A stretch of DNA of 64,000 nucleotides. It comes from Streptomyces shenzhenensis (GTDB lineage: Bacteria > Actinomycetota > Actinomycetes > Streptomycetales > Streptomycetaceae). The stretch covers positions 1-64,000 of the forward strand of contig NZ_JAJONF010000019.1 in the NCBI RefSeq assembly GCF_021462265.1. Direction: 5' to 3'. The translations under genes and the position numbers were made by a program. How positions within the stretch are numbered: the first letter of the stretch is position 1; each line of letters starts with the position of its first letter. Positions 22,943 to 30,930 of this stretch are shown one piece after another. The notes beneath the pieces are model-generated. The model was not told where the DNA came from. It was given only the letters and a program-made list of their open reading frames with translations, and ran no database searches.

Positions 22943-23662
22943 TCAGTGACCCATTCCCAGTCCGCCGTCAACGGGGATGACGGCTCCAGTGATGTACGAG
23001 GCGTCGTCCGAGGCGAGGAACCGCACCGTCGCGGCGACCTCCTCGGGCTGCGCGTACCGGCCGAGCGGCACCTGCGACACGATGGTGGCGCGCTGCTCGT
23101 CGGTGAGCACCTTGGTCATGTCGGTGTCGACGAAACCGGGCGCGACGACGTTGAAGGTGATGTTGCGCGAGCCCAGCTCGCGGGCGAGGGACCGCGCGAA
23201 GCCGACCAGGGCGGCCTTGGAGGCGGCGTAGTTGGCCTGGCCGGGGCCGCCGTAGAGGCCGACGACCGACGAGATGAGGACGACGCGGCCCTTCTTCGCG
23301 CGCAGCATGCCGCGGTTGGCGCGCTTGACCACCCGGAAGGTGCCGGTGAGGTTGGTGTCCAGGACCGAGGTGAAGTCCTCCTCGGACATGCGCATCAGGA
23401 GCGTGTCCTTGGTGATGCCGGCGTTGGCGATCAGGACCTCGACCGGGCCGTGTGATTCCTCGATCTCCTTGTAGGCCTGCTCCACCTGCTCGGAGTCGGT
23501 GATGTCGCACTTGACGGCCAGGCAGCCGAGTTCCTTGAGGATGGCCGGCGGCTCACCCGAGCGGTACGTGACGGCGACCTTGTCGCCGTTGTCGGCGAAT
23601 GCGCGGGCGATGGCGAGGCCGATGCCCCGGTTGCCTCCAGTGACGAGAACCGAGCGGCTCAA
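22943..23662 (-). CDS. fabG: 3-oxoacyl-ACP reductase
   Basis: 239-aa NADPH-dependent beta-ketoacyl-ACP reductase. GGNRGIGLAIARAF cofactor loop, NAGIT motif, catalytic Ser in LISSVVGLYGGPGQANYAASKAALVGF with the YxxxK pair, and the C-terminal GAVIPVDGGLGMGH ending shared by FabG. It starts with TTG (23660-23662) after AAAGGG, which is unusual for a core gene and may lower initiation. It is first in a fabG-fabI operon. Confidence 0.95.
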   Translation of the reverse strand: MSRSVLVTGGNRGIGLAIARAFADNGDKVAVTYRSGEPPAILKELGCLAVKCDITDSEQVEQAYKEIEESHGPVEVLIANAGITKDTLLMRMSEEDFTSVLDTNLTGTFRVVKRANRGMLRAKKGRVVLISSVVGLYGGPGQANYAASKAALVGFARSLARELGSRNITFNVVAPGFVDTDMTKVLTDEQRATIVSQVPLGRYAQPEEVAATVRFLASDDASYITGAVIPVDGGLGMGH

Positions 23663-23767
23663 CGGATCACCCTTTCGTTCGGTCTGACACCCGCCCGAAC
23701 AGCTGGCATGACAGGCGGCTTCATCGAAAACCTATCGGTCCGGCCATCACCGCGGGCAAGCGGGCAC

Positions 23768-23795
23768 CGACAGTGGCTGAGGAGAGTCACTGTCG
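23768..23795. promoter_or_regulatory. Inverted repeat in the fabG/tldD divergent region
   Basis: CGACAGTG and its complement are separated by 12 nt in the 235-nt gap between divergent fabG and tldD. Position suits an operator for either promoter; no regulator is linked. Confidence 0.35.
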
Positions 23796-23897
23796 GGTCC
23801 CTACAGAAAGCCCCGGCGCCGGGCCGAAACCTGTGGTCCGCGCACCCACGGGCGCGACATGATCGGACGGACAGGCCACGACAGCAGGGAGACCTCC

Positions 23898-25421
23898 GTG
23901 CCTCATTCCATCGACGAAGCCTTCACGGCGCTTCCGCTACAGGCCCTGGCCGACGCCGCGCTGGCACGCGCGCGTGCGCTGGGGGCCGAGCACGCGGACT
24001 TCAGGTTCGAGCGGGTGCGCAGCGCGTCCTGGCGGCTCCGGGACGCCAAACCCGCCGGGTCGTCGGACACCACCGACCTCGGGTACGCGGTCCGGGTCGT
24101 CCACGGCGGCACCTGGGGCTTCGCGTCGGGGGTGGACCTGAGCCTCGACGCCGCGGCCAAGGTCGCGTCGCAGGCGGTGGCCATGGCGAAACTCTCGGCG
24201 CAGGTCATCAAGGCGGCCGGGTCGGACGAGAGGGTGGAGCTGGCCGACGAGCCGGTGCACGCGGACAAGACGTGGATCTCGTCGTACGAGATCGATCCGT
24301 TCGCCGTGCCGGACGAGGAGAAGTCGGCGCTGCTCGCGGAGTGGAGCGCGCGGCTGCTGGCGGCGAACGGCGTCAACCACGTGGACGCCTCGCTGCTCAC
24401 CGTGCACGAGAACAAGTTCTACGCCGACACGGCCGGGACCGTGACGACCCAGCAGCGGGTGCGGCTGCATCCGCAGCTGACGGCCGTGTCGGTCGACGAG
24501 TCCAGCGGCGAGTTCGACTCGATGCGGACCATCGCGCCGCCGGTCGGCCGCGGCTGGGAGTACCTCACCGGCACCGGCTGGAACTGGGACGCCGAGCTGG
24601 AGCAGATCCCGGAACTGCTGGCCGAGAAGATGCGGGCGCCGAGCGTGGAGGCGGGTCTGTACGACCTGGTGGTCGACCCCTCCAACCTGTGGCTGACCAT
24701 CCACGAGTCCATCGGCCACGCCACCGAGCTGGACCGCGCGCTCGGCTACGAGGCCGCCTACGCCGGCACCTCCTTCGCCACCTTCGACCAGCTCGGCAAG
24801 CTGAAGTACGGCTCCGACCTGATGAACGTCACCGGCGACCGCACCGCCGAGCACGGCCTGGCGACCATCGGGTACGACGACGAGGGCGTCGCGGCCCAGT
24901 CCTGGGACCTGGTCAAGAACGGCACGCTGGCCGGCTACCAGCTGGACCGCAGGATCGCGCGGCTGACCGGCTTCGACCGCTCCAACGGGTGCGCCTACGC
25001 CGACTCCCCCGGACACGTCCCCGTGCAGCGCATGGCCAACGTGTCCCTGCAGCCGGACCCGGGCGGGCTGGCGACGGAGGACCTGATCGGCGGGGTGGAC
25101 CGCGGGATCTATGTGGTGGGCGACCGCTCCTGGTCGATCGACATGCAGAGGTACAACTTCCAGTTCACCGGACAGCGGTTCTTCAAGATCGAGAACGGCC
25201 GGATCACCGGGCAGCTGCGCGATGTCGCCTACCAGGCGACGACCACCGACTTCTGGGGCTCCATGGCGGCCATCGGCGGCCCCCAGACGTACGTCCTCGG
25301 CGGCGCCTTCAACTGCGGCAAGGCCCAGCCGGGACAGGTCGCCGCCGTCTCGCACGGCTGCCCCTCGGCCCTCTTCAAGGGCGTCAACATCCTCAACACC
25401 ACGCAGGAGGGCGGTCGATGA
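23898..25421 (+). CDS. tldD: TldD-family metalloprotease subunit
   Basis: 507-aa protein. TldD is the zinc-bearing catalytic half of the TldD/TldE heterodimer, which degrades or matures peptides (microcin B17 and CcdA in E. coli). The zinc motif is intact: LWLTIHESIGHATELDRALGYEAAYAGTSFA (HExxxH). Downstream blocks NVTGDRTAEHGLATIGYDDEGVAAQSWDLVKNGTLAGYQLDR and CGKAQPGQVAAVSHGCPSALFKGVNILNTTQEGGR are typical. Start GTG 23898 with AGGGAGA upstream. Its stop overlaps a 37-aa ORF that repeats its final residues. Confidence 0.93.
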   Translation: MPHSIDEAFTALPLQALADAALARARALGAEHADFRFERVRSASWRLRDAKPAGSSDTTDLGYAVRVVHGGTWGFASGVDLSLDAAAKVASQAVAMAKLSAQVIKAAGSDERVELADEPVHADKTWISSYEIDPFAVPDEEKSALLAEWSARLLAANGVNHVDASLLTVHENKFYADTAGTVTTQQRVRLHPQLTAVSVDESSGEFDSMRTIAPPVGRGWEYLTGTGWNWDAELEQIPELLAEKMRAPSVEAGLYDLVVDPSNLWLTIHESIGHATELDRALGYEAAYAGTSFATFDQLGKLKYGSDLMNVTGDRTAEHGLATIGYDDEGVAAQSWDLVKNGTLAGYQLDRRIARLTGFDRSNGCAYADSPGHVPVQRMANVSLQPDPGGLATEDLIGGVDRGIYVVGDRSWSIDMQRYNFQFTGQRFFKIENGRITGQLRDVAYQATTTDFWGSMAAIGGPQTYVLGGAFNCGKAQPGQVAAVSHGCPSALFKGVNILNTTQEGGR

Positions 25422-25532
25422 GCGTCAGTGCAGGGCTCGGCCGGGGGTCCGGGGGCCCGCGGCGGCAGCCGCTCATGCCGACGTCCCCGGGAAAGCACAG
25501 TCTCAACACCACGCAGGAGGCCGGCCGATGAG
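25392..25532 (+). repeat. 31-bp direct repeat pair at the tldD-tldE junction
   Basis: The 3' end of tldD (25392-25422) recurs at 25502-25532, with 29 of 31 bases equal and an offset of 110 bp. Both copies include CTCAACACCACGCAGGAGG, the ribosome site, and the ATGAG that joins stop and start codons. Confidence 0.9.
25418..25531 (+). CDS. 37-aa linker ORF between tldD and tldE
   Basis: Small frame starting at the ATG that overlaps the tldD stop (ATGA, 25418-25421) and ending in a TGA that overlaps the tldE ATG (25528-25531). Sequence: MSVSAGLGRGSGGPRRQPLM, then PTSPGKH and SLNTTQEAGR. Its last nine residues, LNTTQEAGR, echo the TldD C-terminus LNTTQEGGR. It probably arose by the duplication of the junction and may serve only to keep translational coupling; whether the peptide is made is unknown. 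Confidence 0.45.
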   Translation: MSVSAGLGRGSGGPRRQPLMPTSPGKHSLNTTQEAGR

Positions 25533-26922
25533 TGCCCGCACCAACAAGCCGCACGAGATCGTCGAGCGCGCGCTGGAACTGTCCCGCGCCGACGGCTGCG
25601 TGGTCATCGCCGACGAGCATTCCACGGCCAACCTGCGCTGGGCCGGCAACGCGCTCACCACCAACGGCGTCACGCGCGGCCGTTCGCTCACCGTCGTCGC
25701 CACCGTGGACGGCAAGGAGGGCACGGCGTCGGGCGTCGTCTCCCGGTCGGCCGTGACCCCCGACGACCTGGAGCCGCTGGTGCGGGCCGCCGAGGCCGCC
25801 GCGCGGGGCGCCGGGCCAGCCGAGGACGCCCAGCCGCTGGTCACCGGCGTACCGGAGGCGCCGGACTTCACGGACGCGCCCGCCGAGACCTCCTCCGCCG
25901 TGTTCGCCGACTTCGCCCCGGCGCTCGGCGAGGCCTTCGCACGCGCGCGTGCCGGTGGCCGCGAGCTGTACGGCTTCGCCAACCACGAACTCGTGTCGAC
26001 GTACCTGGGCACCTCCACCGGCCTGCGGCTGCGGCACGACCAGCCCACCGGCACGCTGGAGCTGAACGCCAAGTCGCCCGACCGTACGCGCTCCGCCTGG
26101 GCGGGGCGCTCCACGCGGGACTTCAAGGACGTCGACCCCGGCGTGCTCGACGCCGAGCTCGCCGTACGGCTCGGCTGGGCCGAACGGCGCGTGGACCTCC
26201 CGGCCGGCCGGTACGAGACGCTGCTGCCGCCGACCGCCGTCGCCGACCTGCTGATCTACCAGCTGTGGTCGGCGTCCGGGCGGGACGCGGCCGAGGGCCG
26301 GACGGTGTTCTCCAAGCCGGGCGGCGGCACCCGCGTCGGCGAGAAGCTGACCGACCTGCCGCTGACCCTGCGCAGCGACCCGAACGAGCCGGGTCTGGAG
26401 TCCGCGCCCTTCGTCGTCGCGCACTCCTCCGGCGGCGACCAGTCCGTCTTCGACAACGGGCTGCCCGTCGGCTCCACCGAGTGGGTCTCGGGCGGCGTGC
26501 TGAAGAACCTGACCACCACCCGCCACACCGCCGGCCTCACCGGGCTGCCGGTCGCCACGGCGGGCGGCAACCTGATCCTCGACGGCGGCCAGGACCGCTC
26601 CCTGGACGACATGGTCGCCTCGACCGAGCGCGGGCTGCTGCTGACCTGCCTCTGGTACATCCGCGAGGTCGACCCGGCGACACTGCTGCTCACGGGCCTG
26701 ACCCGGGACGGCGTCTACCTCGTGGAGAACGGCCAGGTCACCGGGCAGGTGAACAACTTCCGGTTCAACGAGTCGCCGGTGGACCTGCTCGGGCGGGCGA
26801 CCGAGGCCGGGCGCACGGAAAAGACGCTGCCGCGGGAGTGGAGCGACTGGTTCACCAGGGCTGCGATGCCCGCGCTGCGAGTGCCCGACTTCAATATGAG
26901 CTCTGTCAGTCAGGGCGTATAA
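25528..26922 (+). CDS. TldE/PmbA-family protein
   Basis: 464-aa partner of TldD. It has the shared fold (VEDAL-type N-terminus EIVERALELSRADGCVVIADEHSTANLRWAGNALTTNGV, then NHELVSTYLGTSTGLRLRHDQPTG) but lacks the HExxxH zinc motif, as expected for the TldE half; the conserved end ERGLLLTCLWYIREVDPATLLLTGLTRDGVYLVENGQVTGQVNNFRFNES is clear. Start ATG 25528 preceded by AGGAGG. One CACGCGCGCGTG palindrome lies inside at 25940. Coupled to tldD through the linker ORF. Confidence 0.92.
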   Translation: MSARTNKPHEIVERALELSRADGCVVIADEHSTANLRWAGNALTTNGVTRGRSLTVVATVDGKEGTASGVVSRSAVTPDDLEPLVRAAEAAARGAGPAEDAQPLVTGVPEAPDFTDAPAETSSAVFADFAPALGEAFARARAGGRELYGFANHELVSTYLGTSTGLRLRHDQPTGTLELNAKSPDRTRSAWAGRSTRDFKDVDPGVLDAELAVRLGWAERRVDLPAGRYETLLPPTAVADLLIYQLWSASGRDAAEGRTVFSKPGGGTRVGEKLTDLPLTLRSDPNEPGLESAPFVVAHSSGGDQSVFDNGLPVGSTEWVSGGVLKNLTTTRHTAGLTGLPVATAGGNLILDGGQDRSLDDMVASTERGLLLTCLWYIREVDPATLLLTGLTRDGVYLVENGQVTGQVNNFRFNESPVDLLGRATEAGRTEKTLPREWSDWFTRAAMPALRVPDFNMSSVSQGV

Positions 26923-27001
26923 CCTCGTAGCCGGTGGTCGCCCGACTACCCGAAGATCATCCAGAGACATACCGAAGATCGCCCAAGGAGATACGAGAAC
27001 C

Positions 27002-28270
27002 GTGACGGACATCGTCGACGAGCTGAAGTGGCGGGGGCTGTTCGCCCTGTCCACTGACGAGGACGCATTGCGCAAGGCGCTCGCGGACGGTCCCGTCACG
27101 TTCTATTGCGGTTTCGACCCGACCGCGCCGTCCCTGCACGTCGGGCACCTGGTGCAGGTGCTCACCGTGCGCCGGCTCCAGCAGGCCGGTCACCGGCCAC
27201 TGGCCCTGGTGGGCGGGGCGACGGGTCTGATCGGGGACCCGCGTCCGACCGCCGAGCGGACGCTCAACGCCCCCGAGACGGTCGCCGGCTGGGTCGGCAA
27301 GCTGCGCGCCCAGATCGAGCCGTTCCTGTCCTTCGAGGGCGAGAACGCGGCCGTCATGGTCAACAACCTCGACTGGACCGAGGGCCTGTCCGCGATCGAG
27401 TTCCTGCGGGACATCGGCAAGCACTTCCGCGTCAACAAGATGCTTACCAAAGACTCCGTGGCCCGCCGCCTGGAGTCCGACCAGGGCATCAGCTACACGG
27501 AGTTCAGCTACCAGATTCTCCAGGGCATGGACTTCCTCCAGCTGTTCCGGCGGTACGGCTGCACCCTCCAGCAGGGCGGCAGCGACCAGTGGGGCAACCT
27601 CACCGCGGGTCTGGACCTGATCCACCGCCTGGAGCCGCATGCCACCGTGCACGCGCTGGCGACGCCGCTGATGACCAAGGCGGACGGCACGAAGTTCGGC
27701 AAGACCGAGGGCGGAGCCATCTGGCTCGACGCCGAGATGACGACACCGTACGCGTTCTACCAGTTCTGGCTGAACGTGGACGACCGGGACATCTCGACGT
27801 ACATGCGGATCCTGTCCTTCAAGTCCCGTACGGAGCTTGAGGAACTGGAGAAGCAGACCGAGGAGCGGCCGCAGGCGCGGGCCGCGCAGCGGGCGCTGGC
27901 CGAGGAGCTGACGACGCTCGTCCATGGCGCCGACCAGACCGCCGCGGTGATCGCCGCGTCCAAGGCGCTGTTCGGGCAGGGCGAGCTCGCGGAGCTGGAC
28001 GACCGGACGCTGGCCGCGGCACTGTCCGAGGTGCCGCACGTCCGGGTCGCCGAGCTGGGCCCGGTGGTGGACCTGTTCGCCGAGGTCGGGCTGGTGGCCA
28101 GCAAGTCCGCCGCGCGGCGGACCGTGAAGGAGGGCGGCGCCTACGTGAACAACGTGAAGGTGACCGCCGAGGACGCGGTGCCGGATCCTGCGGAGCTGCT
28201 GCACGGGCGGTGGCTGGTGCTGCGGCGGGGGAAGAAGAATCTGGCGGCTGTGGAGGTCGTCGGTTCCTGA
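27002..28270 (+). CDS. tyrS: Tyrosyl-tRNA synthetase
   Basis: 422-aa class I aminoacyl-tRNA synthetase. Catalytic HIGH equivalent PSLHVGHL, tyrosine-pocket TEFSYQILQGMDFLQLF and GGSDQWGNLTAG, the KMSKS equivalent KFGKT, and a C-terminal S4 RNA-binding domain (about residues 355-422; LVASKSAARRTVKEGGAYVNNVKV). GTG start at 27002 with AAGGAG upstream. Only 79 nt separate it from tldE, too short for a T-box leader. Usually one essential copy in streptomycetes. Confidence 0.97.
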   Translation: MTDIVDELKWRGLFALSTDEDALRKALADGPVTFYCGFDPTAPSLHVGHLVQVLTVRRLQQAGHRPLALVGGATGLIGDPRPTAERTLNAPETVAGWVGKLRAQIEPFLSFEGENAAVMVNNLDWTEGLSAIEFLRDIGKHFRVNKMLTKDSVARRLESDQGISYTEFSYQILQGMDFLQLFRRYGCTLQQGGSDQWGNLTAGLDLIHRLEPHATVHALATPLMTKADGTKFGKTEGGAIWLDAEMTTPYAFYQFWLNVDDRDISTYMRILSFKSRTELEELEKQTEERPQARAAQRALAEELTTLVHGADQTAAVIAASKALFGQGELAELDDRTLAAALSEVPHVRVAELGPVVDLFAEVGLVASKSAARRTVKEGGAYVNNVKVTAEDAVPDPAELLHGRWLVLRRGKKNLAAVEVVGS

Positions 28271-28334
28271 GCGCCGTGGGGGTGCGGGTGCGTTGCGGAG
28301 TGCCGGCGGGTTGTGGCTGGTCGCGCAGTTCCCC

Positions 28335-28353
28335 GCGCCCCTTGACGGGGCGC
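28335..28353. terminator. Bidirectional terminator after tyrS, dispersed-element copy
   Basis: GCGCCCC (28335-28341) pairs with GGGGCGC (28347-28353) around a 5-nt loop between convergent tyrS and the GlsB-type gene. Its left flank, TCGCGCAGTTCCCCGCGCCC, matches the element at 3201-3218. Confidence 0.75.
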
Positions 28354-28355
28354 TC

Positions 28356-28634
28356 TCAGACGCGCTGTTTCCGCTTCCCCAGGGTCGCCATGTAGGCCAT
28401 GTCGCCCAGGGCCACGATGATGATCGCCGCCACCAGCTGGAACAGGTGGCGGGTCCAGTCGATGCCCGGTGTCGCCGCCACGCCCACCGCGCGGGCGATC
28501 GCGTTGCCGGCGATGGCGCCCAGCATGCCGAAGATGGTCGTCAGCCAGAGCGGGCTGTGCTGCTTGCCCGGGATGACCGCCTTGGCGATCAGGCCCAGCA
28601 CGAAACCCACGATGATCGCCCACAACCAGCCCAT
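28356..28634 (-). CDS. GlsB/YeaQ/YmgE-family stress membrane protein
   Basis: 92-aa hydrophobic protein with three membrane helices. Family signature MGWLWAIIVGFVLGLIAKAVIPGKQ followed by a Gly-rich second segment (FGMLGAIAGNAIARAVGV). GlsB-like proteins are small transglycosylase-associated membrane proteins linked to general stress. Start ATG 28634 with GAGGAGG upstream. Confidence 0.9.
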   Translation of the reverse strand: MGWLWAIIVGFVLGLIAKAVIPGKQHSPLWLTTIFGMLGAIAGNAIARAVGVAATPGIDWTRHLFQLVAAIIIVALGDMAYMATLGKRKQRV

Positions 28635-28883
28635 GGCTGCCTCCTCGTACGGCTCGACGTGAGCATTACGCCAAGTCTCGGCCCGTACGCCGTACGGCGC
28701 ATGTCGGTACGGCCGTACGTGCTATGACGCAGGGCGTTCGCGCAGGCGGGCGGGCGACCCGGTCTCGAAGGCGGCGCAGGCGCGGCGTACCGTGGAAAGC
28801 GTCCTGGCCCGGTTCCCCGAGCGGGTGCGGACCGGACCGGGAAGGGACGCGGAGAGTCCGATGCGGGCGGATGGTGGAATGTG
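28635..28883. other. Divergent intergenic region, no gene seen
   Basis: About 250 nt between the GlsB-type gene and the DUF3099 gene. Short frames here are not supported by codon pattern or ribosome sites. A leaderlet ATG at 28861 stops after seven codons at TGA overlapping the start region of the DUF3099 gene. Confidence 0.5.
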
Positions 28884-29285
28884 ATGCGGAAGCAGCGCGG
28901 CGACGGCAACGTCCAGGTGTTCCGGATCACCGGAGCCCGCACCGGCCTGGCGGAGGACGTGCGCGGCCGGCAGCGGCGGTACGTCATCTCGATGACCGTC
29001 CGGACCATGTCGGTGATCCTCGCGGTGACGTTGTGGAACGTCGAGCGGTATGTCGCGGTCGTGGCTCTGGTGCTCGGGGCGGTGCTCCCCTACATCGCCG
29101 TCGTCATCGCCAACGCCGGTCGGGAACGGCCGCCGTCGCTTCCGTCGACCTTCGGGGTCGCGCCGACCCGGCTGGTGATCTCGCCGCCGCGGGCGGAGAC
29201 GGCGAGGGCGGAATCCGTCCCGGAGGACGTGGCGAAGGACCCGGCGGCGGGGGCGGTGAGCGGGGAGCGGCCGGAGCCGGTCTGA
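28884..29285 (+). CDS. DUF3099-family membrane protein
   Basis: 133-aa protein with two central membrane helices (residues 35-55 and 58-77; RYVISMTVRTMSVILAVTLWNVERYVAVVALVLGAVLPYIAVVIANAGRE), the DUF3099 pattern found throughout actinobacteria, followed by a hydrophilic Pro/Ala/Glu tail (80-133). The conserved Arg-Tyr before the first helix and the NAGRE end of the second are present. Start ATG 28884; a GTG one codon earlier (28881) is an alternative. No function is known. Confidence 0.87.
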   Translation: MRKQRGDGNVQVFRITGARTGLAEDVRGRQRRYVISMTVRTMSVILAVTLWNVERYVAVVALVLGAVLPYIAVVIANAGRERPPSLPSTFGVAPTRLVISPPRAETARAESVPEDVAKDPAAGAVSGERPEPV

Positions 29286-29398
29286 GCGCCGGCGCCCCGG
29301 CCCGGACGGGCGGCGACCGGGCGCGAAGCTCAAGAAAAGCTCAGATGGATCGTGCTGTTCCAGTGCCGGGCCGAGGGTGACCCGTGACATACTGCGTA

Positions 29399-29475
29399 CG
29401 CGCTCCGCATCCCCCGTCGGAGCGACGGACCGACGCCGGGCAGCTCCCCCCGTGGCTGCTCGGCGTCGCCCTTTC
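29399..29475 (+). ncRNA. 6C-type small RNA
   Basis: Two adjacent hairpins with C-rich loops: a 7-bp stem (29401-29407 with 29418-29424) whose loop is CATCCCCCGT, and a 14-bp stem (29431-29444 with 29455-29468, one G:U) whose loop TCCCCCCGTG has six Cs in a row; CCCTTTC follows as a terminator tail. This is the defining architecture of the actinobacterial 6C RNA (two hairpins, each with C-rich loop). A possible -10, CATACT, lies at 29388-29393. The target is not evident from the sequence. Confidence 0.75.
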
Positions 29476-29528
29476 AGGGGGACGACCGCACGGCAACCCC
29501 GGCTGGGGCCTCGGCTAAGGTCGACGAC

Positions 29529-29780
29529 GTGATCCCGAACGCCCCTGGTTCCGAAACCGGCTCCCCCGTCTGCTCCGCGAAGGGCTGTCGCGCCGACGCG
29601 GTGTGGGTGCTGGCGTGGAACAACCCGAAGATCCATACGCCGCAGCGGCGCAAGACGTGGCTCGCCTGCGAGGAGCACCGGGAGCATCTCTCGCAGTTCC
29701 TGGGGATGCGGGGCTTCCTGAAGGATGTCGTGTTGCTGCGGGAGTGGGAGTCCAGTGAGTCACCTGAGCAGGACGAGTAG
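29529..29780 (+). CDS. Small Cys/His-containing conserved hypothetical protein
   Basis: 83-aa protein, MIPNAPGSETGSPVCSAKGC then RADAVWVLAWNNPKIHTPQR and ending in an acidic tail (WESSESPEQDE). Three Cys and several His (CSAKGC at 15-20, C47, HREHLSQF near 51-56) suggest a single zinc site. GTG start 29529. It lies convergent to moaA by 6 nt. I know the family only as a conserved actinobacterial protein. Confidence 0.7.
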   Translation: MIPNAPGSETGSPVCSAKGCRADAVWVLAWNNPKIHTPQRRKTWLACEEHREHLSQFLGMRGFLKDVVLLREWESSESPEQDE

Positions 29781-29786
29781 GCCCAG

Positions 29787-30776
29787 CTAGCCTCCGATCG
29801 CGGACATCGGCCGGTCCGGCTGCACGAACGTCGGATCGTCCAGTCCCGCGCCCGCCTTCTTCCCCCACATCGCCAGCCGCCAGATGCGGGCGATCTCCTC
29901 ATCCGCCGCACCCGAGCGGAGCGCACCGCGCAGGTCCGTCTCCTCACGGGCGAACAGGCAGGTCCGTATCTGGCCGTCGGCCGTGAGGCGGGTGCGGTCG
30001 CAGGCCGCGCAGAACGGGCGGGTCACCGAGGCGATGACGCCGACCCGGTGCGGGCCGCCGTCGACCAGCCAGCGCTCCGCCGGCGCCGAGCCGCGCTCGT
30101 CCGTGCCCTCGGGGGTGAGGTCGAAGCGGGTACGGAGCGAGGCGAGGATGTCCCCGGCCGTCACCATGCTGTCGCGCTTCCAGCCGTGCTGGGCGTCGAG
30201 GGGCATCTGCTCGATGAAGCGCAGCTCGTAGTCGTGGGCCACCGCCCAGGCGAGGAGGTCGGGGGCCTCGTCCTCGTTCAGGCCGGGCATCAGGACCGTG
30301 TTGACCTTGACCGGGGTGAGGCCGGCGTCGCGGGCGGCCCGGAGGCCGTCGAGGACGTCGTGGTGGCGGTCGCGGCGGGTGAGGGTCTTGAAGACGTCCG
30401 GGCGGAGGGTGTCCAGGGAGACGTTGACCCGGTCCAGGCCGGCCGTCTTGAGGGCCGTCGCGGTGCGGCGCAGGCCGATGCCGTTGGTCGTCAGGGACAT
30501 CCGGGGGCGGGGAGTCAGGGCCGCCACCCGCTCCACGATGCCGACCAGGCCGGGACGCAGCAGCGGCTCACCACCGGTGAAGCGGACCTCCTCGACGCCC
30601 AGCACGCGGACGGCGATGTCGATCAGCCGGACGATCTCGTCGTCCGTGAGCAGGTCGGGCTTGGCCAGCCACTGCAGCCCTTCCTCGGGCATGCAGTACG
30701 TACAGCGCAGATTGCACCGGTCGGTCAGCGAGACTCTCAGGTCGGTCGCCACCCGGCCGTAGGTGTCGATGAGCAC
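29787..30776 (-). CDS. moaA: GTP 3',8-cyclase (molybdenum cofactor synthesis)
   Basis: 329-aa radical-SAM enzyme for the first step of molybdopterin synthesis, acting on GTP. N-terminal cluster CNLRCTYC (CxxxCxxC), GGEPLLRPG, and C-terminal cluster CAACDRTRLTADGQIRTCLF (CxxC-x13-C) that binds GTP, ending in the catalytic di-glycine (SAIGG). Start chosen at GTG 30776 because GGGAGGGGG lies upstream and the length matches MoaA; a GTG at 30815 is possible. Other moa genes are not in the window. Confidence 0.96.
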   Translation of the reverse strand: MLIDTYGRVATDLRVSLTDRCNLRCTYCMPEEGLQWLAKPDLLTDDEIVRLIDIAVRVLGVEEVRFTGGEPLLRPGLVGIVERVAALTPRPRMSLTTNGIGLRRTATALKTAGLDRVNVSLDTLRPDVFKTLTRRDRHHDVLDGLRAARDAGLTPVKVNTVLMPGLNEDEAPDLLAWAVAHDYELRFIEQMPLDAQHGWKRDSMVTAGDILASLRTRFDLTPEGTDERGSAPAERWLVDGGPHRVGVIASVTRPFCAACDRTRLTADGQIRTCLFAREETDLRGALRSGAADEEIARIWRLAMWGKKAGAGLDDPTFVQPDRPMSAIGG

Positions 30777-30870
30777 GCGGGCCCCCTCCCTCGTTCCGGA
30801 CCAGATCTTCACCGTCACCCGCGAGCCTACGTGACGGCACTGACATCGCGAGAGGCTCGATGCCACGAGG

Positions 30871-30890
30871 CACGACGCGGCCGCGTCGTG
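30871..30890. terminator. Perfect 20-bp palindrome hairpin
   Basis: CACGACGCGG followed directly by its complement. It lies 41 nt past the end of the acetate-permease gene and before moaA on the same strand, so it could terminate the permease operon. Confidence 0.6.
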
Positions 30891-30930
30891 GGATCCTGCG
30901 ATCCCGTCGACGCGGCCAGTCGTACGGAAC

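Noticed and set aside
25936..25955. Sharp recombination or attachment site at the palindrome CACGCGCGCGTG
   Set aside because: The motif occurs nine times inside intact genes; nothing suggests integration at any one of them.
26923..27001. T-box leader for tyrS
   Set aside because: Only 79 nt separate tldE from tyrS, too short for a T-box, and no specifier loop pattern is seen.
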